From Neonectria sp. B-13 (taxonomy: Eukaryota > Ascomycota > Sordariomycetes > Hypocreales > Nectriaceae): a stretch of 64,000 nucleotides of DNA. The first letter of the stretch is position 1. Every line of letters begins with the position of its first letter. The notes beneath the pieces are model-generated. The model searched no databases. It saw only the letters and a program-made list of their open reading frames with translations, and had not been told where the DNA came from. Position numbers and translations under genes: made by a program. Of this stretch, positions 49,701 to 56,831 are shown in pieces. Location of the stretch: contig NOKP01000002.1 of assembly GCA_002682825.1 (NCBI GenBank), positions 997,132 through 1,061,131 on the forward strand. The letters are read 5' to 3'.

Positions 49701-52700
49701 GACTGGCAGGTTTGACCAGAACCACAATCGCTGTCCGCCGCACAGGGGGTGGGGCTAATACACGTTCCAGACTGACAAGTTTGTTCACCGGTGCAGTCAT
49801 CGTCCGTCGTACAAATAGGGGCACTGACGCAAGTTCCAGATTGACATGTTTGGCTTCCAGTGCAGTCGGCGTCGGTCGTACAGACAGGAGCGCTGATACA
49901 AGTTCCGGACTGACAGGTCTGGCTTCCAGTGCATTCGGCATCGGTCGTACAGACAGAAGCGTTGACGCAAGTTCCAGATTGACATGTTTGGCTTCCAGTG
50001 CAGTCGGCATCGATCGTACAGACAGGAGCGCTGATACAAGTTCCGGACTGACAGGTCTGGCTTCCAGTGCAGTCGGCGTCGGTCGTACAGCCAGGATCAT
50101 TGACACAAGTTCCGGATTGACAGGTCTGGCCGTTGGTGCAGTCCGCATCTACCGTACAGACAGGAGCGGTGATACAAGTTCCGGATTGGCAGGTTTGGCC
50201 GGTGGCGCACTCGTCGTCCGCAGTGCACATGGTGGAGCAACTTCCAGATTGACAGACCTGGTCAAGGTCACAATCATCATTTGTGATGCATCCAGAAATG
50301 CAGGTTCCTGACTGACAAATTTCGCCGGTAGCGCAATCCGCGTTCGTCGAGCACCCACCCTCGATACAAATCGAAGACTGACACACCTGTCCAGTTCCAC
50401 AGTCATCAGCTGTCGAACACGGGCGAGAAACGCAAGTTCCGTCCTGGCAAATCTGAGTATCCAAGCACTCGTTGTCTGCATTACAACCGCCCTCTACACA
50501 AGTTCCTGACTGGCAGTTTTGTCCCGTGTTGCAGTGATCGTTGACTGAGCATGTGCAGCTTCCGGACTGACAGGTCTGTCCAGAAGCACAATCCGAATCG
50601 GAGGAGCATCCGGGCTCCGCGACGCAAGCTCCGGACTGGCAAATTTGGCCGGGGCCGCAATCGCTGGCGGTGGTACACTTGGAAATAGGGGTACAGATTC
50701 CGGCCTGGCAAACGTTCCCAGTTGGGCAGTTGCCGTCGGTGATGCAAATCGTTTCGGGTATGCAAGCTCCGTTGCGGCACACTTTTCCTGTACCACAGTC
50801 CGAGTCCTGAGTACAAGTAGGGTTAGTAGAAACACAAGACCCAGACTGACAGGTCTGCCCAGTAGGACAATCGCTGTTCAAGGTACAAGTTGAGTCAGGT
50901 GTGCAAGCTCCATTGCTGCACACGTTGCCTGTCCCACAGTCCGAGTCCCGGGTGCAAGTAGGGTTAGTAGAAACACAAGACCCAGACTGACAGGTCTGTC
51001 CAGTAGGACAATCGCTGTTCAAGGTACAAGTTGAGTCAGGTGTACAAGCTCCATTGCTGCACACGTTGCCTGTACCACAGTCCGAGTCCCGGGTGCAGGT
51101 AGGGTTAGTAGAAACACAAGACCCAGACTGACAGGTCTGCCCAGTAGGACACTCGCTGTTCCGAGTGCAACCTGAGATGGGTATGCAAACTCCGCTACTG
51201 CACATATTGCCTGTACCACAGTCCGAGTCCTGGTTGCAGGTGGGGTTAGTAGAAACACACAGACCGGACTGGCAGGTCTGCCCAGTTGAACAGTCGGTGT
51301 CCAGGGTGCAGCCGCTTGATGTCAAGGGCACGCAAATACCGTCGACGCAGGTCTCCTCTTCGGTGCATTCAGCGTCTGAAGTACAGGCCTCGCCAGAGAC
51401 GCAGGTACCGCCGTTGCACACCTTAATGCCATCACAGTCGATTGATGTAAGGCAAGTTGAGGCGCAGCTACCGCTCTTGCAAACCTCGTCAGTGCCACAG
51501 TCGGCGTCGGTGGTGCATTCTGGCGGGGTGACGCATGAGCCGTTGTCACAAACCGATCCGCCGGTGCAGTCCTTGTCGTCATAGCATGTACCGACGGGGT
51601 CGACAACGCAGGCGGCATCTTCGCAGATCTGGCCGGTAGCGCAATCGGAATCGTCGATGCATGTTGGAGGAGAGACACAGGAACCGGCCTCGCAATTTGA
51701 ACCCTCGGGGCAGTCCGAGTCTACGGTACAAGTAACCGTGGGATCAACGACACAGGTGGTATCTTGACAGATCTCGCCAGAAATACAGTCAGAGTCCCTG
51801 TCACATTCTGCAGGCGACACACATGAGCCGTCCTCGCAAGTTGAACCACCAGGACAGTCGGAGTCGCTCGCGCAAGTACCAGAGGTGTCAACTACGCAAA
51901 CGGTATCTTCGCAGACCTCGCCGTCTGCGCATTCGTCATCCGATTGACAACCCTCACCTGCCACACAGGTATCGCCGGCGCAAATATCAGTGCCGTCGCA
52001 GTCGATAGTCGTGGTGCAGCTCTTCTGGCAGGTCCCGCTTCGACATATCTCGCCATCTTTGCAGTCGGAGTCGCTCGTGCATCCAGATGCAAGGAAAACA
52101 CACGCGCCGTTCTGGCATACCTCACTACCAGGGCAATCTGCATTCTTCGAACATTTGCTGGAGGGCATGGGAACACATATTCTGGTGTCGCAAATGCCAT
52201 CGCCACCGCAGTCGGAATCGTCGACGCACGGAACGGGTGTTGAAGTGGGCGTCGCAGCGGACGTCGTAGTGGATTGCCGCGTGGAAGTCGTCGAGGATTG
52301 CTGGGTGGAAGTCGCAGCGACGCATGAGCCGTTCTGGCACACGTCATCTCCGGTGCACTCCGAGTCTGAGGAGCATGAGGAGCCCTCGGTATCAGTGACA
52401 CAGACACCATTCTGGCACACTTGTCCATCACAGTCGTTGTCAGACTGGCACTCCTCCCCTGCGACGCACACTCCGCCTGCGCAAATCAGAGTTCCGTCGC
52501 AGTCAACGGTTCTGGCACATGGGGAATTGCAGGTTCCATTCTTGCAAACCTGGCCATCGTTGCAATCTGTGTCCGAGCTACAGGTATCGGTGCCACCGTT
52601 TCCGTTGTCGCCGCCTCCAGAGTCGCCGCCTCCAGAATCGCCGCCTCCAGCATCGCCGTTTGAGGTACAGAAGCCGAACAAACAAATTTCGGTATCCGTG

Positions 52701-55057
52701 CAGATATCACCGCCACAGTCGTCGGAATCACCCAAGGAAACACAATTTCCTAAGATGCAGACATCACTGGTAGGGCAATTGACGTGGAGAGCGCCACAAT
52801 TAGCAGACCTTCCAATAGGCGCGCAAACTCCACCGACACAGGCCTGTTTAGATTCGCATGATTGGACCCGTTGACGTCGCAGGAGTCGGAGTAGGCGGCT
52901 GCCAGAAGTGACACACGCATTTGGATCCCCCACCGGAACGCATTGTTCATTGACGCAGAGGTTTCCGGTGGTGCAACTCGGGGTACACGCTCCGGAGTTA
53001 TCACCTGAGCTGCCTCCTGAACTACCTCCTGAGTCGCCACCATCAGAGGAACCCTTGGTACCCTGGTCGCCGCCGTTTCCGTCGGAGCTTCCTTCAGAGC
53101 CTTGGTTACCATTGTCTCCGTCGGAGCTTCCTTCAGAGCCTTGGTTACCATTGTCTCCGTCGGAGCTTCCTTCAGAGCCTTGGTTACCATTGTCTCCGTC
53201 GGAGCTTCCTTCAGATCCTTGGTTACCATTGTCTCCGTCGGAGCTTCCTTCAGATCCTTGGTTACCATTGTCTCCGTCGGAGCTTCCTTCAGATCCTTGG
53301 TTACCATTGTCTCCGTCGGAGTTTCCTTCGGAGCCTTGGTTACCATTGTCTCCGTTGGTAGTCCCTTCGGAGCCTTGGTTACCATTGTCTCCGTTGGTAG
53401 TCCCTTCGGAGCCCTGGTTTCCATTATCTCCATTGGTAGTTCCTTCGGAGCCCTGGTCACCGTTGTCTCCATTGGTAGTCCCTTCAGAGCCCTGGTCACC
53501 ATCGTCTCCGTCGGGAGTGTCTTCGGTGCTCTGGTCGCCATCTCCGCTGCTGGGCGTTTCTTGGGTCGTCTGACCGTTGTCGCCTCCCTCGGTTGTTTGT
53601 TGGGGAAGCTGACCATTGTCCCCTCCAGCTTGGGTTCCGTCTTGAAGTTGACTGTTATCGCTGCCACCAGGTGTACCTTGGAGAGTCTCGTTGGGGTCGC
53701 CTTCAGCAGGGGTCCCTTGGGCGTCGTTCGCTGCGTCAGAAGTTCCTCCGTTTTCTCCTCCGTCGCCAGGAATGGCTTGAACGGTTTCTCCGTCGTTGCC
53801 TCCGGGAGTAGCTCCAGCGTCGCCGCCGAGGGTGGTCGTTGCAGGGATATCACCGTTCTCGTCTCGCTCGGTGGACTCGGAGGAATAGCCTTCGTTGTAT
53901 CCTCCATCATCACCCCCGTTGTTGCCTCCTTCTCTGTAGCTTCCAGCAGTGCTCGTGGGTACTCCGTTAGAGCCACCCACGGCAGTACCTTGGGCCGCAG
54001 TGCTTTGCTGGGGCTCGCCGTTGCCTTCAGCACTGGAAGCAACTCCTGTAGCCCCGTCGTTATCCCCGAGAGGAGTGCTCTGGCTAGCATCGTCTGGTAG
54101 TTGGCAGATTACGAGACCAGGGGGCGGTGGCTTGTTGTCCACCAGGTGATCGATACAGACACCAGTGACACAAACCTGGGACTTGTTACAAACCTGGCCT
54201 TGGTCACCACACTCAGATGGGTCCAAGCCAATATGGAGAGGGATGCATTTGTTCTCAAAGCACACTTCTCCAGAGTCGCATGGTCTTCGTGATTGTCCGC
54301 AAGGGTCTGCTTCGGTTTCGGTGAGGTTGAGGCGCTTACAATGTCCACCTAAGCATAGCTCTCCGGCAGTACAGTTGGTTGCTCTGGGCCCGCAATTGTA
54401 CGAATCCGTGACCACGATGAGCGGACGACAGATGCCATCTTTGCATGGAGCGTCGAGTGGGCAGTCGTTCTTGGTTTCGCAACCGCGAGAATTCGTTCCC
54501 AAGTTAAATGGTGTGCAGACACCGTCAAAACACCAGTTTCCAGGTTGGCAGACAACCTCCGATTCGCCACAACTCAAGGGATCGGTACCGATGTCGATGT
54601 TGACACAAATTCCGTTGACGCAAAGCTCGCCCGGCTCGCATGTGTCCCTGTCAATGCCGCAGTGGAGGGGGTCAACCACGACCTGGATCGGCTTGCATTG
54701 TCCGTCTTCGCCGCACCATTGTCCTGTTTTGCAGGGTTTGTCGGAATCACCGCAGTTGTAAGGGTCGGTGCTGCTGAAGTTGAGAGGGATGCAGGATCCG
54801 GTAATACAGAGCTCGCCCGGGCGGCAAGCGCTATCGGGATAGCCGCAGTTGAAGAGATCGAAGCCGATTACGTTCGTCGTGCAGGTGCCGCCTACGCATA
54901 GGCTCGGTTCGGGGCAGTTATCGATTATTACCTCCTGTCGTCGCAGGAGTACGTTGTATTGGTCCTCTCTATGGGCGAGAGAGTCGGTGGCATGTACTAG
55001 CGGGACGGCCAAGGACGCCATTCCCGCCAGCAAACGCCAGTTGAGACATCTAGTCAT
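4706..55057 (-). CDS. Giant secreted cysteine-module repeat protein (~16.7 k residues), single open frame
   Basis: One minus-strand frame runs from ATG 55055-55057 (A at -3) to TAG 4706-4708: 50,352 bases as drawn, no intron required. Residues 1-23 are a signal peptide (hydrophobic core LLAGMASLAVPLV, ending VHA); RR at 39-40 is a possible Kex2 site. Order: nine cysteine modules (residues ~48-318), a Gly/Asn/Asp/Ser linker (~320-690), a second small Cys/Gly region, then about 650 four-cysteine modules, typically C-x5-C-x5-C-x4-C as in CSSDSDCATGETCESGVC. No transmembrane helix or GPI signal is seen; the last residues are CICLLGICT. The module resembles EB/Dickkopf-N type cysteine-rich repeats, but I cannot assign a Pfam family without a search. 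A secreted wall, spore-coat or matrix protein is the simplest inference; function is unknown. The 181-N gap and the N at 44057 shift phase locally and are treated as assembly defects. Confidence 0.85.
4709..4789 (-). repeat. Six-cysteine C-terminal cap module
   Basis: The last 27 residues of the giant protein are CNTTNDCLSVGICAITRIC then ICLLGICT, with cysteine spacing x5, x5, x5, x1, x4. This matches the border modules better than the array modules and suggests a capping role. Confidence 0.7.
4790..8859 (-). repeat. Block C: compact four-cysteine modules with almost no linker
   Basis: Modules of ~20 residues follow each other with only one or two residues between them, as in CTLNSQCGTGQACISGSCGSC. 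Common words are SSGxC, GQVCxxG and xACTSNxxC. The block is Gly/Ser/Ala-rich and carries CSSGLC/CGAC variants. It should form a tighter rod than blocks A and B. Confidence 0.8.
8860..9310 (-). repeat. Six-cysteine variant modules at the block B/C border
   Basis: Modules such as CSSSNDCLLGVGLCIMGLC + VCTDGVC, CTASADCLLGINLCVLPGLC + VCLNGVC and CASDQQCVGKVLGAELC + LFGLCAC share the six-cysteine spacing seen at the A/B border. They are interspersed with ordinary four-cysteine modules and mark the change to the compact block C. Confidence 0.75.
9311..36299 (-). repeat. Block B: 'LPxxLPT'-linked modules in a ~300-nt four-module higher-order repeat
   Basis: About 350 modules of ~25 residues share a hydrophobic linker (CLPTVLPTC, CLPQIFPTC, CIPRDLALC). 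Module types recur in fixed order: an RLGVCIP/RLGLCLP module, then TAGICLP...FPTC, then AGICLP...xTC, then TAGVCLPTILPTC, then RLGVC again. The DNA encoding VCRLG recurs near 10905, 11204, 11507, 11810, 12108, 12407, 12712, 13008, 13307, 13610, 13910 and 14213, a spacing of 296-305 nt. About 89 four-module units fit in the block. Copies differ mostly by synonymous or spacer changes while the cysteines stay fixed. Confidence 0.85.
36300..36590 (-). repeat. Six-cysteine variant modules at the block A/B border
   Basis: Two modules depart from the four-cysteine form: CAQNSDCALGVGLCGLGLC followed by LCTNGFC, and CTDNSKCNSDANLCILGGFC followed by ACVDGFC. The spacing is about C-x5-C-x6-C-x4/5-C-x-C-x4-C. 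They lie exactly where the Thr/Pro linkers of block A give way to the LP linkers of block B. Confidence 0.75.
43487..43667. other. Assembly gap (181 N)
   Basis: The gap lies in block A, in near-identical 75-nt units encoding CATGETCESGVC plus TPPTTGG. On the minus strand the modules above the gap (43668-44056) are in a different phase from those below it. A true gap length of 3n+2 bases restores one frame, whereas 181 does not, so the N count is an estimate. Confidence 0.95.
43898..44216. repeat. 159-bp exact duplication flanking a single N (unmerged contig overlap)
   Basis: Bases 43898-44056 and 44058-44216 are identical and are separated by one N at 44057. The junction cuts a module: GGCCGGAC|N|TCGCCAG instead of the intact GGCCGGACGAGCAGTC found at 44209-44224. 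This is expected when two contigs sharing an end overlap are butted together. Collapsing one copy plus the N removes 160 bases and reconnects the module phase above and below 44057. Confidence 0.85.
46545..46845 (-). repeat. Four near-identical 72-nt module copies
   Basis: Consecutive 24-residue units CSSDSDCASGETCETGVC + TPTTSS repeat about four times with only a few base differences (for example CTGCTGGTTGTGGG against CTACTGGTTGCGGG in the last copy). This is a recent tandem amplification inside block A. Confidence 0.85.
50780..51240 (-). repeat. 141-nt two-module tandem repeat, about three copies
   Basis: A two-module unit, CTRDSDCGTGNVCSNGAC plus CTLNSDCPTGQTCQSGSC with spacers TPDST and VSTNPT, repeats every 141 bases (47 residues). 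The first two copies are almost identical; the third is more diverged. It shows duplication by pairs of modules rather than single modules. Confidence 0.8.
52600..52992 (-). repeat. Second diverged cysteine region with Gly-rich spacer
   Basis: The region runs CTPSCTTGNLC, then an unusual basic stretch LLRLLRRQR, then CESKQACVGGVC and two further CGxxxxxC-type modules resembling the N-terminal block. It ends in a GGGDSGGGDSGGGDNGNGG spacer that leads into the main array. It looks like a split-off part of the N-terminal block, separated by expansion of the linker. Confidence 0.65.
52993..54100 (-). repeat. Low-complexity Gly/Asn/Asp/Ser/Glu linker of the giant protein
   Basis: About 370 residues without cysteine follow the N-terminal modules. 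The sequence is dominated by G, N, D, S, T, E and Q (for example GDNGQLPQQTTEGGDNG) and should be disordered, hydrophilic and acidic. It separates the N-terminal domain from the repeat array and would act as a flexible tether or stalk. Its core is a 39-nt tandem repeat listed separately. Confidence 0.8.
53045..53525 (-). repeat. 39-nt tandem repeat, about 12 copies (13-residue unit)
   Basis: The unit encodes SSDGDNGNQGSEG or variants (TTNGDNGNQGSEG, TPDGDDGDQGSEG). Central copies are nearly identical at the DNA level; the plus strand shows CCTTGGTTACCATTGTCTCC repeating every 39 bases. Two subtypes, SSD- and TTN-, sit in consecutive runs, which indicates stepwise local duplication. All copies keep the frame. 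Confidence 0.85.
54104..54916 (-). repeat. N-terminal block of nine cysteine modules (giant protein)
   Basis: After the signal peptide, nine modules of ~33 residues follow the form DPxxCG-x4-5-CxPGELCxxGxC with spacers such as PLNFSSTDPYN or VNIDIGTDPLS. They differ from the later array by a longer spacer beginning with a hydrophobic strand-like segment (IDIGTD, LHIGLD) and by CG at the first cysteine. They appear to be an older, more diverged version of the same four-cysteine unit and may be the founding domain of the protein. Confidence 0.8.
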
Positions 55058-55142
55058 GTTGGCCGTGAAGACTGAAGATGTCGGTTTTCAGGTGGCCATT
55101 TTTGTGAGTTACCAGCAAGAGGGATTGAGCACGCCATGTTCT

Positions 55143-55149
55143 CTATATA
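55143..55149 (-). promoter_or_regulatory. Candidate TATA box of the giant gene
   Basis: Minus-strand TATATAG lies about 86-92 bases before the start codon at 55057, a plausible distance for a fungal core promoter with a short leader. No experimental start site can be inferred. Confidence 0.4.
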
Positions 55150-56104
55150 CATCTCTCTTTGCCGCTCCCTCGCCCTCTCATTCCCCGGATAGGTAAGGAG
55201 GATCCATCCTGTTTGGTGGGGTCTGGCTCAACTGCTCTCGTCAACTCGGAGCTATTCCCATCAAGTGATGTGCATTCCTGTGACTTACAGTCCCCCCACT
55301 CAGAACGCTGGATCTATCGGGACGGGGGTGGTGGGCCCGACTCCTGCATAGATCTAGATTTGCTGCTTCTTGCATGGTTCGAACTCTGCCAGTGACTGTG
55401 TAAGGTGCGGAACCCTCTTTCGGCTCGCCGTCGCCGTTTTCTGTCTTGCCCGAGGGCTAGGTGACATCTTTGCCCAAGTGGGAGAGGTTGGGGGGCATCG
55501 ATGGATGTCAGGCGAGTACAAGGTTCAGATGGTTTGGGGATGCAAAGTTCGATCGCTGCTCCCAGGGCGTTGGCCACGGCGGCGATTCGGCCTTCCAATG
55601 ATGTCGTCGAAGGAGGTCGGAATGAAGCGCCCGTTGCTGCGCAAAGTAGGGGTCCGTTGGTGCAGCGGTTCATCGATGCATGAACGTTTCTGTAGTGGAT
55701 ACGAGATGCAGAACGATGCACACAGGGAAAGAAATTGCAAGACAAATCAAGCTGCGAGCAGTGTCTCAAGTGAGATTGTGTGTTTCCCGCACTATTTGTT
55801 GCCTATCTCAGGTACGCAGGTGGTCAGCAGGGGAAAGACAAAACAACAAAGGCAACGCTCCAATGCACACGGAGATCAGACAACACAATCACCGGCTGGT
55901 CTTCGTCCAGGCACACTACAGTGGGTTAGCAAGCAGTCGGGGCGCTGGAGAGCCGTACCAAGTCGAGGCCAGGGTCGAGACTACTAAGGTCAGAGTTGAT
56001 GCAGACGGGGAGAAAGGGCTCGCCCATATTGAGTTTCTGTAGTGGTGGAGGCAGAAGGAAGGAGGCGCGGGGACCTGCAGCACCAACGACGCGTACTGTG
56101 CTGT

Positions 56105-56126
56105 GCAGGTGCGACACAGCACCTGC
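56105..56126. repeat. Perfect hairpin, 8-bp stem and 6-base loop
   Basis: GCAGGTGC (56105-56112), GACACA loop, GCACCTGC (56119-56126). The GC-rich stem is about 1 kb upstream of the giant gene start. It could be a palindromic binding site or chance. Confidence 0.35.
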
Positions 56127-56804
56127 GGCACCGCCACACAGTGCGAGAAAAGACCTGTCAACGGTGCGGCCCTTCAGCTCCAGGCGGTCGGGCGCTTGCG
56201 GGAATGTGGTTCGGCCCCACACCGTCTCACAAGCCCCATCAGCCGAGCCTGCCCCATCCGCCCGGCATCCATCCGACTGACCCCACCTCGCCGATCTCGC
56301 CAATCTCATGGCACATTGGAAGTATCTTGAGTGCTCACATCACGCCGGAGTGCGGAATGATGCAAAATAAGCTCACCCGCTCTAGCCCAAGCTGGACCTT
56401 TCGATGCATCCGTTGTCCACAATCTGAAATCCGGGGGATTCTCCAAGCCCAGATCTCACTGAGAACTCACCGAACCTTACATCCCACGCCCTGTCCATTA
56501 CCTACGTGGCTGATCGGAACTCGGAATCCCAGCGTTCTCCGGCACCATCTTCACTTTCCCGGCTATTTTTATTAGACAGTCTATGATTCATCAAGCAGAT
56601 CACCGGTCTAGGAACTTAAAACGGCCGGTGGGCAGGCAGAAGTCGCCTCTGGACTCTTCCGGAAGACGGCGAGGTGACTGGGGTCCGCCAATCGTCGAGA
56701 GCCAGCCAGCTAACCTGTCAATTTGTCGACTTGTCAACCGTTGGATCCTGCCGGGAGGTCTTAGTGAGGGAATCCTCAGCGCCCAGGGCACCCTCTCGTT
56801 ACGC

Positions 56805-56831
56805 TCGGTCTCCTTTCGGTCTCCTTTCGGT
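56805..56831. repeat. 11-bp direct repeat CGGTCTCCTTT, two copies
   Basis: CGGTCTCCTTT occurs twice head to tail, followed by a third CGGTC start. A minor slippage-type repeat with no assigned role. Confidence 0.4.

Larger units (their letters stand above)
36591..52590 (-). repeat. Block A: short Thr/Pro/Ser-linked four-cysteine modules
   Basis: Roughly 220 modules of 22-25 residues, such as CSSDSDCASGETCESGVC followed by TPPTT, TISTA or TAP spacers. Thr/Ser-rich spacers could be O-mannosylated; one longer spacer (STQQSSTTSTRQSTTTSAA, plus-strand coordinates about 52239-52322) is mucin-like. Several sub-arrays have near-identical DNA units of 66, 69, 72 or 75 nt. The block contains the assembly gap and the duplicated contig end. 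Confidence 0.85.

Noticed and set aside
4706..52590. Idea that the regular 72-75 nt periodicity is a CRISPR array or satellite DNA
   Set aside because: The units are coding, vary synonymously, keep cysteine codons in one frame for 50 kb, and lack repeat-spacer structure.
52750..54090. Minus-strand 446-codon frame rich in ETMVTKALKEAPT
   Set aside because: An alternative-phase reading of the 39-nt linker minisatellite; the in-phase reading is continuous with the signal peptide and the array.
55370..55987. 205-codon plus-strand frame just upstream of the giant gene
   Set aside because: No domain, composition looks random, and it overlaps the probable upstream control region.
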